Assembly: GCF_019469265.1 (NCBI RefSeq)
Contig: NZ_CP048268.1
Coordinates: 1,085,501 to 1,149,500 of the forward strand
DNA length: 64,000 bases
Direction of reading: 5' to 3'
Source of the DNA: Lactobacillus panisapium
GTDB lineage: Bacteria > Bacillota > Bacilli > Lactobacillales > Lactobacillaceae
In this document: in pieces, positions 28,597 through 37,280 of the stretch
Numbering within the stretch: position 1 is the stretch's first letter
Layout of the letters: each line of letters opens with the position of its first letter
The notes under the pieces: generated by a model
The model's database searches: none
Told to the model about the DNA's origin: nothing
Seen by the model: only the letters and a program-made list of their open reading frames with translations
Translations under genes and position numbers: made by a program

Positions 28597-29352
28597 TTAC
28601 ATGGATAAATTCAACTCATCGAGGAATTTTTTCGTTTTTAAATTAAGGTCAATCGTTTCTTGGTAAATGCGATCGATTGCTTTACGGGTAGCTTTCTTGG
28701 TAGCAGAATTAATTTTTACTGTTCCCAAACGCTCAAAAGGTAAAAGAGCAATTGTACGCAAAACGGCAGTTTCTTTCGGTAATAAATGAAGACGGGCAGA
28801 ATCTACGTAAAAGTGCTGACTGCATAAGATGCCACCCTGTTTAATTGAATAATCGAATTCACCTTGCTCCTTGCCGCAAATTACACAGTGCCGCAGTTCT
28901 GGTGCTACTCCATAAGCAGCTAATAGCTGCATTTGTACCATTTGAGTGATCATTTCAGGGTCTGTTCCAGCATCAATTTTTTGAAGAGCATAAAAAAGCA
29001 AATCGTAATATTTACCAATGTTTTGGTATTCAATAAAAGCGTGGTCGGCTAAATCTAAAATAAATGAAGCATAAGCATTTTTGGTTAAATCATTAAAAAT
29101 GCCATCAAATTGCTTAACATTCTTATACGTCCGTAAGTTACTTAATCCTTGACCAGAAGAATAGATGACGTAAGTACCAAATGAAAAATTAAGCAGACTT
29201 GCCCCTAATTTTGATTTTGGCCTCAACGCTCCGCGAGCAATCATCGTAATAATGCCATTTTTTTGCGTCACGATTTTAGCTAGTAAATCAGCTTCATGAA
29301 ATTTTTGTCGTTTAAAAATAATTCCTTGAACTTCTTTCAGTTCGCGCGCCAT
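28597..29352 (-). CDS. recO: DNA repair protein RecO
   Basis: Recombination mediator that helps RecA load on SSB-coated DNA with RecF/RecR. 251 aa. N-terminal OB fold ([19 protein letters not shown]), then a helical domain with a cysteine cluster ([13 protein letters not shown] and GGILCSQH, near residues 150-180) that fits the zinc-finger position of RecO. 1 nt after era; the glyQ T-box starts just downstream. Confidence 0.94.
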   Translation of the reverse strand: MARELKEVQGIIFKRQKFHEADLLAKIVTQKNGIITMIARGALRPKSKLGASLLNFSFGTYVIYSSGQGLSNLRTYKNVKQFDGIFNDLTKNAYASFILDLADHAFIEYQNIGKYYDLLFYALQKIDAGTDPEMITQMVQMQLLAAYGVAPELRHCVICGKEQGEFDYSIKQGGILCSQHFYVDSARLHLLPKETAVLRTIALLPFERLGTVKINSATKKATRKAIDRIYQETIDLNLKTKKFLDELNLSM

Positions 29353-29353
29353 T

Positions 29354-30262
29354 TTAAGTTAAATCCTTGGTGTTATACCCAATTTGTTTCAAAAATCTTG
29401 GATCAGAGCGCCAGTTACGTTGAACTTTTACCCAAAGATGTAAGTTTACCTTTTCACCGAGTAAGTCTTCAATTTGCTTACGTGAATTAATACCAATCTT
29501 CTTAAGCATACTGCCATTTTTACCAATAATAATTCCTTTTTGGCCGTTTTTTTCGACGTAAATAGTTGCTTCAATTTGGAGTTTATTATTTTCATGCTTA
29601 TTCATCTGTTCAACCCAAACAGCCGCAGCATGAGGTACTTCTTCAGCAGTAAGCTGCAAGATTTGCTCTCGGATCAACTCTGCCACCATAAAGTATTCTG
29701 GGCGATCAGTAATTTGATCAGGATCATAATACGCAGGACCTTCTGGCAAATAGTCATAAAGAACTTTATTTAAATCCGTAATACCAATACCTTGCGTAGC
29801 AGAAATCGGCAGGTATTCCTTGAAAATTCCTAATTGACGATAGTCATCAATGATCGGCAATAATTCATTAGGGTTAACCTGATCGACCTTGTTAATCACT
29901 AAAAATACGGGTACCGTAACCTTTTTCAATAATTCGATAATGTACTGGTCACCCTTACCCATTTTTTCAGGTTCAACCATAAATAAAATCAAATCGACCT
30001 CATTTAAACTATAGACACTGGCTTTATCCATGTAATCATCTAACTCAACATGAGGCTTAAAAATTCCAGGCGTATCGACAAAAACAACTTGCATATCGTT
30101 GGTAGTATATATGCCGGATATTTTATTTCGCGTAGTTTGCGGCTTATTAGAAGTAATTGCTACTTTTTGTCCAACTAAAAAATTCATTAGAGTCGATTTA
30201 CCAACATTGGGACGACCAAGTAACGCAACAAAACCAGATTTATTTTTCTTTTCTTCAGACAT
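29354..30262 (-). CDS. era: GTPase Era
   Basis: Essential GTPase that binds the 3' end of 16S rRNA and assists 30S maturation. 302 aa. G1 GRPNVGKS (~17), G2 [10 protein letters not shown]3 DTPG (~62), G4 NKVD (~124), and a C-terminal type II KH RNA-binding domain ([15 protein letters not shown]). Start overlaps ybeY stop (TAATG). The order ybeY-era-recO is conserved in Firmicutes. Confidence 0.97.
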   Translation of the reverse strand: MSEEKKNKSGFVALLGRPNVGKSTLMNFLVGQKVAITSNKPQTTRNKISGIYTTNDMQVVFVDTPGIFKPHVELDDYMDKASVYSLNEVDLILFMVEPEKMGKGDQYIIELLKKVTVPVFLVINKVDQVNPNELLPIIDDYRQLGIFKEYLPISATQGIGITDLNKVLYDYLPEGPAYYDPDQITDRPEYFMVAELIREQILQLTAEEVPHAAAVWVEQMNKHENNKLQIEATIYVEKNGQKGIIIGKNGSMLKKIGINSRKQIEDLLGEKVNLHLWVKVQRNWRSDPRFLKQIGYNTKDLT

Positions 30263-30786
30263 TATTTTCCTCTGCCTTTATCTAATTGATCAGGATAAAG
30301 CGGTAAACCATAGTCTTCCAAAACTTTACCTTGAATCCCAAACATTTCTTTAGCCTCTTTTGGATCAATATGATCGTAGCCGTTTAAATGTAAAAAGCCA
30401 TGGACTAGTGTGTAGCCAAATTCACGTTCCCAACCAGTACCATATTCTTCACTATGACGCTTTATGACACTTGGACACATAAATAAATCGCCAATATCCT
30501 CTTGAAAAGTTGGATCAGCTGCAAAGGCAGCAAAATCAAGCATGTCATCGCCATCTTCAATTGCAAAAGAAATGACATCCGTTGGCCGATCTTTTTCACG
30601 ATACTCGGCATTAATTTTTTGACTATGTTCTTCGTCAACGAAATTAATGCTCATTTCCAAATTATTTTTCTTGCCAATTTCATTTTTAGCAAGTAAAAGC
30701 AGTTTAGCAATCCAATCTTGCCAATTTTGGTCGTTATTTTCTAAAAAACCGACTTCATCATTGTAAGTGATTTCGATTGGTGTCAT
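30262..30786 (-). CDS. ybeY: Endoribonuclease YbeY (rRNA maturation factor)
   Basis: Zinc-dependent single-strand endoribonuclease used in 16S rRNA 3'-end maturation and ribosome quality control. 174 aa. Zinc-binding motif [11 protein letters not shown] near residue 128, and the conserved [12 protein letters not shown] at ~65. One-nucleotide overlaps with phoH before it and era after it indicate coupling with other 30S assembly factors. Confidence 0.96.
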   Translation of the reverse strand: MTPIEITYNDEVGFLENNDQNWQDWIAKLLLLAKNEIGKKNNLEMSINFVDEEHSQKINAEYREKDRPTDVISFAIEDGDDMLDFAAFAADPTFQEDIGDLFMCPSVIKRHSEEYGTGWEREFGYTLVHGFLHLNGYDHIDPKEAKEMFGIQGKVLEDYGLPLYPDQLDKGRGK

Positions 30787-31748
30787 TAATTTCGTTCATC
30801 TTCCTTTTCATAAGCATTGATAATTTTGGCTACTACCGGGTGACGAACAACATCATTAGCGGAAAACTGAATAAATTTAATCTGTTCAATTCCCTTCAAA
30901 ATGTGTTGCGCGTCAATTAATCCGCTACGTTGACGTCCAGGTAAATCTACCTGGGTCATATCACCATTAACTATCATTTTGGAATTAAAGCCTAACCGAG
31001 TTAGAAACATTTTCATCTGCGCATCGGTGGTGTTTTGTGCTTCGTCTAGAATTACAAAAGCATCATCCAGAGTCCGTCCTCGCATATAGGCTAAGGGGGC
31101 AACTTCAATTACTCCGCGCTCCATCAAATGATCAGTTGTGTTTGTTCCCAATATGGAATATAGAGAATCATAGATTGGTCGCAAATACGGATCAACTTTT
31201 TCTTTTAAATCGCCAGGCAAAAATCCCAGTGACTCGCCAGCTTCGACAGCAGGCCTAGTAAGAACTATCCTAGAAACCTCACCTTTTTTAAAAGCTGCTA
31301 TTGCACAAACAACAGCCAAAAATGTTTTACCAGTACCAGCAGGTCCGATACCAAATACAACATCATTTTTGGCGATTGCTTCAACGTACTTCTTTTGTCC
31401 CATATTTTTGACTCTAATCGGTTTGCCTTTAGCATCACGAATTAAAATCTTTTTATACAGGTCAGGAAAATACTCTGTTGTTCCTTTGTCAGCCATTTTC
31501 ATCGCACTGACGACATCGGGAGCTCCGATATTAATATTGGCACTGACAACATTATCAAGTGCCTTTAAAACAGCCAATACTTTCTTAGTATTAGCATCTT
31601 GATTAGCACCTTCAATAATAATTTCATTGCCAGTATCCGTAACATTAACATCATAGCCTTCGGCTAAAAGAGTTAGGTTGCTATCATTAACCCCAACAAG
31701 CTTTTGAATGTTTTCTGGATTTTTTGGAATAAAAGTGGTTTGAACCAA
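30786..31748 (-). CDS. phoH: PhoH-like ATPase
   Basis: 320 aa, cytosolic RecA-like ATPase of the PhoH family. N-terminal ~100 residues form a small KH-like domain; Walker A is GIGPAGTGKTFLAV (~133) and Walker B ends in FVILDEAQNTTDAQ (~232). Linked in Gram-positives to RNA metabolism through its constant pairing with ybeY; the precise substrate is not known. Confidence 0.92.
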   Translation of the reverse strand: MVQTTFIPKNPENIQKLVGVNDSNLTLLAEGYDVNVTDTGNEIIIEGANQDANTKKVLAVLKALDNVVSANINIGAPDVVSAMKMADKGTTEYFPDLYKKILIRDAKGKPIRVKNMGQKKYVEAIAKNDVVFGIGPAGTGKTFLAVVCAIAAFKKGEVSRIVLTRPAVEAGESLGFLPGDLKEKVDPYLRPIYDSLYSILGTNTTDHLMERGVIEVAPLAYMRGRTLDDAFVILDEAQNTTDAQMKMFLTRLGFNSKMIVNGDMTQVDLPGRQRSGLIDAQHILKGIEQIKFIQFSANDVVRHPVVAKIINAYEKEDERN

Positions 31749-31770
31749 ATATCCATGCTCCTTTTCTTAA

Positions 31771-32214
31771 TTAACCAAGCTGGCTGCGTACTGCGTCAGA
31801 AGCTGCTTTACCGTCGGCTCTACCCTTGATTTTTGGCATCACTGCTTTCATTACTTTACCAAAATCTGCTTTTCCAGTAGCACCAATTTCTTTAATTGTT
31901 GAAGTAACTATTTCGCTTAATTCATCATCGGAAAGCTGCTTTGGCAAGTAACTCTCAACAACAGCCAGTTCTTTTTTAGTTTCATCAGCTAAGTCATCAC
32001 GATTAGCTTTGGCAAATTCGGCAATTGATTCTTCACGCTGCTTTTTTTCGCGGTTAAGAACGGTTAGTTCCTCATCGGAATTCAATTCATGTCCTACTTT
32101 AATCTTTTCATTCATTAAAGCAGACTTAATCATTCGCACAGTGTTAAGCTTCACTTTATCACGTGCCTTCATTGCTTCTTTCATATCAGACATTATTTGT
32201 TCAGATAAACTCAA
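31771..32214 (-). CDS. yqeY: GatB/YqeY domain protein
   Basis: 147 aa, all helical. Full match to the stand-alone YqeY family, related to the tRNA-binding tail of GatB amidotransferase: opening SLSEQIMSDMKEAMKARDK, central VVESYLPKQLSDDEL, and a Gly-Arg-Ala-Asp-Gly-Lys segment near the end. Function as a tRNA-linked factor is presumed, not shown. 22 nt before phoH. Confidence 0.93.
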   Translation of the reverse strand: MSLSEQIMSDMKEAMKARDKVKLNTVRMIKSALMNEKIKVGHELNSDEELTVLNREKKQREESIAEFAKANRDDLADETKKELAVVESYLPKQLSDDELSEIVTSTIKEIGATGKADFGKVMKAVMPKIKGRADGKAASDAVRSQLG

Positions 32215-32297
32215 AGTAACTCCCTCTTTCTAATTAAAACCTAGATAAATTATACCAAATTCCTGAACTAGATTGGCAAAAAAATAACTAATGTTAA

Positions 32298-32331
32298 AAA
32301 AGACACCTACCACAATTGATAGGTGTCTTTT
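32298..32331 (-). terminator. rpsU terminator
   Basis: Arms AAAAGACACCTA and TAGGTGTCTTTT, 10-nt loop; leftward it ends in TTTTTTAAC. Separates rpsU from yqeY, so yqeY must have its own promoter or rely on read-through. Confidence 0.85.
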
Positions 32332-32339
32332 CAAATCCA

Positions 32340-32516
32340 TTAATAATGTCTACGCTTCCGAGCTGCTTCTGATTTCAGCTTTCTGCGGACACTAGGTTTT
32401 TCATAGAATTCGCGCTTACGATATTCTTGCAAAGTACCACTTCTTGAAACGGAACGTTTAAAACGACGAAGAGCATCATCAATAGACTCGTTTTCGTGAA
32501 CGACTGTCTTGGCCAT
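32340..32516 (-). CDS. rpsU: 30S ribosomal protein S21
   Basis: 58 aa, the usual size. [20 protein letters not shown] is the typical S21 start, and the Arg/Lys-rich tail [14 protein letters not shown] is typical. Start at ATG 32516, 4-5 nt from AAGGAGGGATC, a near-perfect RBS; an in-frame ATG 14 codons upstream would precede this RBS and is rejected. Strong promoter upstream and terminator directly after, as expected for an abundant protein. Confidence 0.96.
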   Translation of the reverse strand: MAKTVVHENESIDDALRRFKRSVSRSGTLQEYRKREFYEKPSVRRKLKSEAARKRRHY

Positions 32517-32566
32517 ATGTGATCCCTCCTTCCATTTCTTGACGTAACCGTCATGCATTTATATAA

Positions 32567-32594
32567 ATTATATCAAACCATATTAATCGGTCAA
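32567..32594 (-). promoter_or_regulatory. rpsU promoter
   Basis: Minus strand TTGACC-N16-TATAAT, ending ~50 nt upstream of the rpsU start. Confidence 0.75.
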
Positions 32595-32705
32595 TACATA
32601 CGTACAATATTTTTCAAAAAAATTTGTGCGTCGGACTATTTTTTATTTCAAATCTGTTAATGAGGGTGCTTAAATTGTATAATTAGAGAAAAAAAGGAGC
32701 TAATA

Positions 32706-33533
32706 ATGGTTGAAGAAACACCAAAAAAAGAAGTTAACATAGTAATTATTTCGGATTCGGCTGGTGATACTGCTTTTAACAATGCTGTTGCTGCAGCTGC
32801 ACAGTTTCCCGATGCACAAATTAATTATCGGCGTTACCCATTTATCATTAATAAAGAAAAATTAGAGGAAACTTTCCAAGAGGTAGAAAATTACCCTAAT
32901 TTAATTATTATCTACAGTTTGGCTAAGGATGAAATGCAAATTCCAGTAATACGGTTCGTGCGTGAGCATCATATTGAGAGCGTTGACGTTCTCTCCCCTG
33001 CAATGGAAGCAATTCAAAAAACTACCGGTATGCGGCCGCAAATGAAAATTGGTGCCCAGCATAAAATGAACCAAAAATATTTTGACCGTATTTCGGCGAT
33101 GGAATTTGCAGTAATGTACGATGATGGCAAAGATCCAAAAGGCTTTCTTGAAGCTGATGTGGTCTTACTAGGAGTCTCACGAACCTCTAAAACCCCATTA
33201 TCATTGTTTTTAGCTAACAAGAACTTAAAAGTCGCAAACTTGCCTCTAGTTCCCGACACGCATATTCCAAAGGAAATATATAAAGTTGATCCTAAGAAAA
33301 TAATTGGTTTAACTAATGACCTGTCGGTTTTAAATGAAATTCGGCGCCAACGAATGATTTCATACGGATTAAACCCAGATACTACTTATTCGAATACCGA
33401 TGCTATCAAAGCTGAGCTTGATTCTGCTAAAAAGCTATATGATAAGTTGGGATGCTATGTCATTAACGTGGCTCACCGCTCAATTGAGGAAACGGCAGCA
33501 CTAATTTTAAAACACTTAGGGATTGAAGATTAG
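32706..33533 (+). CDS. Pyruvate, phosphate dikinase regulatory protein-like (DUF299 kinase/pyrophosphorylase)
   Basis: 275 aa. Belongs to the bifunctional serine/threonine kinase/Pi-dependent pyrophosphorylase family that switches PPDK or PEP synthase off and on by ADP- and Pi-dependent chemistry. The P-loop-like motif GVSRTSKTPLSLFLAN is at ~157 and the substrate-side segment VDVLSPAMEAIQ at ~90. No PPDK or PEP synthase gene lies nearby. TATAAT at 32678-32683 and AAAGGAG before ATG. In Bacillus the family member (YqfL) sits in the same general region (dnaG/era/glyQS). Confidence 0.9.
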   Translation: MVEETPKKEVNIVIISDSAGDTAFNNAVAAAAQFPDAQINYRRYPFIINKEKLEETFQEVENYPNLIIIYSLAKDEMQIPVIRFVREHHIESVDVLSPAMEAIQKTTGMRPQMKIGAQHKMNQKYFDRISAMEFAVMYDDGKDPKGFLEADVVLLGVSRTSKTPLSLFLANKNLKVANLPLVPDTHIPKEIYKVDPKKIIGLTNDLSVLNEIRRQRMISYGLNPDTTYSNTDAIKAELDSAKKLYDKLGCYVINVAHRSIEETAALILKHLGIED

Positions 33534-33660
33534 TAATTATATTATCTAGCAGATAACCTTGGAAGAGTTCGATTAATTGCAGTTATCTCAGGTCTGAATT
33601 AGACTTACTTTAAAGCACTTAATTAATATGTGTTAAATTTTACGAGAAGGTGGACAAAAG

Positions 33661-34209
33661 ATGACAGAAATAAATTCTGATAAGTCAAATTTAGATACTG
33701 CAATTTTTGCAGGTGGATGTTTTTGGTGTATGGTTAAGCCATTTGATTCTTTACCTGGAATTAAAAAAGTGGTTTCTGGTTACACAGGTGGCACAGTAGA
33801 AAATCCAACCTATGAACAAGTAGTCAGTGGAACGACTGGACACACAGAAGCTGTTGAAATTACTTTTGATCCCCAAGTAATGCCTTATGAAAAGCTATTA
33901 GACTACTATTGGCAAGTAACGGATCCAACCGATGCTTCTGGTCAATTTCAGGATCGCGGGGCTAATTATCGTCCAGTAATTTTTTATAATTCTTCAAGTC
34001 AAAAAGCTGCTGCTGAAAAATCCAAACAAGAATTACAAAATAGCGGTAGATTTGGTGCTCCAATTGTTACAGCAATTGAGCCGGCAAAGCCTTTCTACCC
34101 TGCTGAAGATTATCATCAAGATTTTTATAAAAAGAACCCGTTAAGATATCAATTAGAAGAATCTGGCGGTCGCGAAGAATTTATCAAAAAACATTGGCAA
34201 AACAATTAA
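33661..34209 (+). CDS. msrA: Peptide methionine sulfoxide reductase A
   Basis: Reduces methionine-S-sulfoxide in proteins. 182 aa. Catalytic motif FAGGCFWC near residue 19 and conserved [21 protein letters not shown]. No Cys in the C-terminal part, so regeneration should use the second Cys of GCFWC or an external thiol. The N-terminus is ~8 residues longer than the common form; ATG follows GAGAAGGTGGA at good spacing. msrB is encoded 1.2 kb away on the other strand rather than fused. Confidence 0.95.
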   Translation: MTEINSDKSNLDTAIFAGGCFWCMVKPFDSLPGIKKVVSGYTGGTVENPTYEQVVSGTTGHTEAVEITFDPQVMPYEKLLDYYWQVTDPTDASGQFQDRGANYRPVIFYNSSSQKAAAEKSKQELQNSGRFGAPIVTAIEPAKPFYPAEDYHQDFYKKNPLRYQLEESGGREEFIKKHWQNN

Positions 34210-34261
34210 TTTTATTGCCAAAACACTTGTTATTTTGTTTAGTTTAATGTTAATATTATTG

Positions 34262-34300
34262 TGGTTGAGATAACTCTATGTTGACAAGTTATCTTAACCA
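34262..34300. repeat. Strong hairpin after msrA, with a -35-like loop
   Basis: Arms TGGTTGAGATAACT and AGTTATCTTAACCA (14 bp with one G-U), 11-nt loop. No U-tail, so not a standard terminator. The loop contains TTGACA, placed 16 nt before TATTAT at 34303-34308, making a near-consensus promoter. A hairpin with AGATAAC/GTTATCT arms also precedes msrA (33551-33588). Confidence 0.55.
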
Positions 34301-34432
34301 TGTATTATGTTTTATTATTATCTTTTTATATTTAAAAATCTTATATAATATTGATACTTTTGTTTTGATATTGTATTGTAAACATTTTATTTGAATCCAA
34401 AGGCAATCAGTTTAACGACTGATTGCTTTTTT
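34281..34432 (+). ncRNA. Candidate small RNA between msrA and the yitT-like gene
   Basis: A consensus promoter TTGACA-N16-TATTAT (34281-34308) is followed ~90 nt later by an intrinsic terminator (34402-34432), with no credible ORF between. A second TATAAT occurs at 34344-34349. The predicted transcript is ~75-115 nt and extremely AT-rich. Transcription is inferred only; it could instead be a promoter relic. Confidence 0.3.
34402..34432 (+). terminator. Terminator upstream of the yitT-like gene, carrying its -35
   Basis: Arms GCAATCAGT and ACTGATTGC around TTAACG, followed by six T. The loop TTAACG is exactly 17 nt from the TATAAT at 34435-34440, so the same DNA appears to end upstream transcription and supply the -35 for the next gene. 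Confidence 0.8.
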
Positions 34433-34440
34433 GGTATAAT
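34412..34440 (+). promoter_or_regulatory. Promoter of the yitT-like gene
   Basis: TTAACG-N17-TATAAT with a TGN extension (TGGTATAAT). The start codon lies ~52 nt downstream with AAAAGGAAAAA as RBS. Confidence 0.65.
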
Positions 34441-34491
34441 GCAGAGCTAGAAAATTTACTCACACCTATTTTGCAAAAAGGAAAAATATAA

Positions 34492-35370
34492 ATGGATCAA
34501 CTCGATAAATTTAATCGGCGTTATAGTTTGTTATCAAAGATTTCCGCCTCATTTTTTTATTCTTTAACGGTTGCCGTTGCCCTTAACTTTTTTTGGGGAC
34601 CTGGGCATATGTATTCGTCTGGAATTACCGGTTTTGCTCAATTGATTAATACGTTAAGTGAGCGGTTTTTACCGGTTACGCTTTCTACTTCTGAAATGTA
34701 CTTTGCCTTAAATCTTCCTATTCTATTATTGGCATGGTTTAAAATCGGGCATAAATTTACCTTCTTCACTGTGGTTACCGTTATTTTGGGCTCAATTATG
34801 ATGCACGTCATTCAACCCGTTAACATGCACGTTGACCCGTTAGTTTGTGCAATATTTGGTGGCATGATTAACGGCTTAGGAACCGGCTTTGCTTTAAAAA
34901 ACGGTATTTCAACTGGTGGCTTGGATATTATTGGTATTGTTATTAGAAGAAAAACTGGTGCAAGCTATGGTAAAGTCAGCATTTTAATTAACCTAGTTAT
35001 TATTGCCGCTGCTGGTTTTGCTTTTGGCTGGAATCGAGCACTCTATTCGGCTTTAACCATTTTTATTAATGGGCGCGTGATTGATGCAATCTATACGCAG
35101 CACCAAAAATTGCAAGTTACTATTGTGACGGATCAACCACAAGCAATCATTGATGGTATTCAAGAAAAAATGCATCGTGGGATTACCATTTTTCATGATG
35201 TTGAAGGTGCATACAGTCACAGCGAAAAAAAGGTTTTAATAACTGTTATCGATCGTTACGATATGTATGATATTTTACAAATCGTCAAAAAGAGTGATCC
35301 ATACGCTTTCATGAGTGTTACCGAAGTTGAACGCGTATATGGCAGTTTTAAAGAGCAGGAAATTGTCTAA
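34492..35370 (+). CDS. YitT family membrane protein (DUF161/DUF2179)
   Basis: 292 aa. Five to six membrane helices across residues ~15-200 with the family's SSGITGFAQLIN and NGISTGGLDIIGIVIRR segments, then a cytosolic C-terminal DUF2179 domain (~205-285; QVTIVTDQPQAII, GAYSHSEKKVLITVI). Many paralogues exist in Firmicutes; the transported substrate or role is not known. Single-gene unit between two terminators. Confidence 0.88.
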   Translation: MDQLDKFNRRYSLLSKISASFFYSLTVAVALNFFWGPGHMYSSGITGFAQLINTLSERFLPVTLSTSEMYFALNLPILLLAWFKIGHKFTFFTVVTVILGSIMMHVIQPVNMHVDPLVCAIFGGMINGLGTGFALKNGISTGGLDIIGIVIRRKTGASYGKVSILINLVIIAAAGFAFGWNRALYSALTIFINGRVIDAIYTQHQKLQVTIVTDQPQAIIDGIQEKMHRGITIFHDVEGAYSHSEKKVLITVIDRYDMYDILQIVKKSDPYAFMSVTEVERVYGSFKEQEIV

Positions 35371-35372
35371 CC

Positions 35373-35403
35373 AAAAAGCACACCTCAAACGAGGTGTGCT
35401 TTT
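35373..35403. terminator. Bidirectional terminator between yitT-like gene and msrB
   Basis: Arms AAAAGCACACCTC and GAGGTGTGCTTTT with a four-to-five-nt loop, A/T runs on both sides; neighbouring genes converge here. Confidence 0.9.
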
Positions 35404-35420
35404 ATTTTACATAATTTTTA

Positions 35421-35852
35421 TTATTTAAAGATTTTTTTAAATTCGCCATAACCCTTTTCATCAAGTTGGTCATAAGGAATAAAATCTAAAGCCGACGAAT
35501 TAATGCAATATCTTAATCCGCCTTGATCGGCTGGTCCGTCATTAAAAACATGTCCTAGATGAGAATCGGCATCAGGACTTTTAACTTCGGTCCTTTCCAT
35601 GCCCATTGACTGATCACGATGATATACCAGTTTTTCAATTGGCTTGGTAAAACTAGGCCAGCCACAACCCGCGTCGTATTTATCCTCACTTGAAAATAGT
35701 GGCTCACCTGACACAATATCAACGTATATCCCCTTTTGGTAAAAATCATCATATTTACCTTTAAAAGGATAGTCGGTAGCAGCATGCTGCGTTACTTCAT
35801 ATTGATCTTTGGTTAAATCTTTTAACCTTGCGTTTTTCTTTGTTTCGTCCAT
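35421..35852 (-). CDS. msrB: Peptide methionine sulfoxide reductase B
   Basis: Reduces methionine-R-sulfoxide. 143 aa. Motifs [19 protein letters not shown] and the catalytic Cys in [10 protein letters not shown] (~117). The two CxxC zinc motifs of many MsrB proteins are absent ([17 protein letters not shown] has a single Cys), so this is the zinc-free form; that Cys of GCGWPSF may serve as the resolving Cys. Single gene, leftward, sharing a terminator with the convergent membrane-protein gene. Confidence 0.95.
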   Translation of the reverse strand: MDETKKNARLKDLTKDQYEVTQHAATDYPFKGKYDDFYQKGIYVDIVSGEPLFSSEDKYDAGCGWPSFTKPIEKLVYHRDQSMGMERTEVKSPDADSHLGHVFNDGPADQGGLRYCINSSALDFIPYDQLDEKGYGEFKKIFK

Positions 35853-35957
35853 ATTTTCACCTTCTTTACTTAACTATACCAAAGTTTCTTTTAATAACCT
35901 CATCAAGAGCTCAATAAATTAACATTAATTTAAATATCCGCCAAGCAAATACTGGGT

Positions 35958-35976
35958 TATAATTGTACCTGTACAA
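35958..35976 (+). promoter_or_regulatory. -10 and overlapping palindrome of the aminotransferase gene
   Basis: TATAAT at 35958-35963 is followed without gap by TTGTAC-CT-GTACAA (35963-35976), which would cover the transcription start. No consensus -35 is seen. Possible operator. Confidence 0.45.
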
Positions 35977-35998
35977 AAATTCTAGAAAGGTTTTTTTT

Positions 35999-37189
35999 AT
36001 GCCAACTTTAGCAAAAAGTTTATCTAAAACGATTAATCAGAAAATTAGTAAATTACCAAAATCCGAAATTCGTGCATTTAGCCAAGATATCTCGCAAATT
36101 CCAGGAATCATCAAGCTTACTGTCGGTGAACCTGATTTAAAAACCCCGGAACATATTAAGAAAGCGGCAATGGATGATATTGCCCGGGATGATTCTCATT
36201 ACGCACCAGAAGCAGGAAAAGAAGAATATTTAAATGCGGTTAGCAAATATTTAAATGATAGTTTAGGTGTTTCCTACGATCCAAAAGGGGAAATCTGTGC
36301 GACTGTTGGTGTTTCAGAAGCACTAAATGTTTCAATAATGTCGATTATTAATCCGGGTGATAAAATTATTGTCCCTACTCCCGTATGGGGCGTTTATTTT
36401 GGCATTATTGAAATGGCTGGTGGAATTGCAGTTCAAGTCGATACCTCCGCTAATAATTTTATTCTTTCTCCAGAAATGTTGCGTGACACGTTGGAGAATG
36501 AGGGCAAAGGTGCCAAGGCCATCATTATGACGGATCCGTCCAATCCTACTGGTCGAGTTTATTCTAAAGAAGAACTAACAGCTTTAGCTGAAGTCATTTG
36601 TGACTATAACTTATTCGCTTTAAGTGATGAAATTTACGCAGAGTTAATATATGGCCATAAAAAGCATTATTCCTTAGCACAAATTATTCCTGAACGGACT
36701 ATTTTGTTATCGGGTCTATCAAAGAACTTTGCCATGACAGGTTGGCGAATTGGCTACATTGCCGCTCCTAGCGAAATTATGAAAACAATTATTAAAGTAA
36801 ATTCGTTTATGATTACTTCCGTAACCGATAATGTTCAAATTGGAGCAGCTGAAGCGTTAGAAAATGGCGAGCAAGATTATGTAGAAGCTCGGGCAATTTA
36901 TGAAAGAAGATTGCATATTGTTCAAACTGGACTTGAGAAAAATGGGTTCAAAATGGCTACTCCCGAAGGTGCTTTTTATGTTTTTGCGCAAATACCAGAC
37001 AAATTTGGCCAAGATGATGTTGCTTTTGCTAAAGATTTAGCTGTTAAAGCTAAAGTTGGTGTTGTTCCAGGAAGCTACTTTGGTAAAGGTGGACAAGGCT
37101 TTGTTCGTCTTTCTTATGCCTCTTCAGATGAAAATCTAAAATTAGCTGTTTCTAGGATCAGTGAATACGTCAAAGATACTTTAAAATAA
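35999..37189 (+). CDS. Class I/II aminotransferase (aspartate/aromatic type)
   Basis: 396 aa, PLP-dependent fold type I. Markers: LTVGEPDLKTPEHIKKA, MTDPSNPTGRVYSKEEL (Asn), ALSDEIYAEL (PLP Asp/Tyr) and LSGLSKNFAMTGWRIGY with the PLP lysine at ~235. Resembles the LAB enzymes named AraT/PatA; whether it prefers aspartate, aromatic or branched-chain substrates cannot be told, so no symbol is given. ATG at 35999 is 8 nt from GAAAGG; an in-frame TTG 12 codons upstream overlaps the promoter and is rejected. Confidence 0.9.
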   Translation: MPTLAKSLSKTINQKISKLPKSEIRAFSQDISQIPGIIKLTVGEPDLKTPEHIKKAAMDDIARDDSHYAPEAGKEEYLNAVSKYLNDSLGVSYDPKGEICATVGVSEALNVSIMSIINPGDKIIVPTPVWGVYFGIIEMAGGIAVQVDTSANNFILSPEMLRDTLENEGKGAKAIIMTDPSNPTGRVYSKEELTALAEVICDYNLFALSDEIYAELIYGHKKHYSLAQIIPERTILLSGLSKNFAMTGWRIGYIAAPSEIMKTIIKVNSFMITSVTDNVQIGAAEALENGEQDYVEARAIYERRLHIVQTGLEKNGFKMATPEGAFYVFAQIPDKFGQDDVAFAKDLAVKAKVGVVPGSYFGKGGQGFVRLSYASSDENLKLAVSRISEYVKDTLK

Positions 37190-37219
37190 TTAAAGTGCGT
37201 ATTGTTTGGGGTTTTAAGG

Positions 37220-37248
37220 CTTTCTAGTTTAAACTAGAAAGGTATTAT
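37220..37248 (+). promoter_or_regulatory. Perfect palindrome abutting a -10 upstream of tpx
   Basis: 37220-37241 is a perfect 22-bp palindrome (half-site CTTTCTAGTTT). It ends one base before TATTAT (37243-37248), a one-mismatch -10, so it would fill the -35/-10 interval. No U-tail follows. Fits a repressor operator for the thiol peroxidase gene. Confidence 0.55.
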
Positions 37249-37280
37249 TGTTATTTTATATCAGAAAAGGGTTAAAAAGA

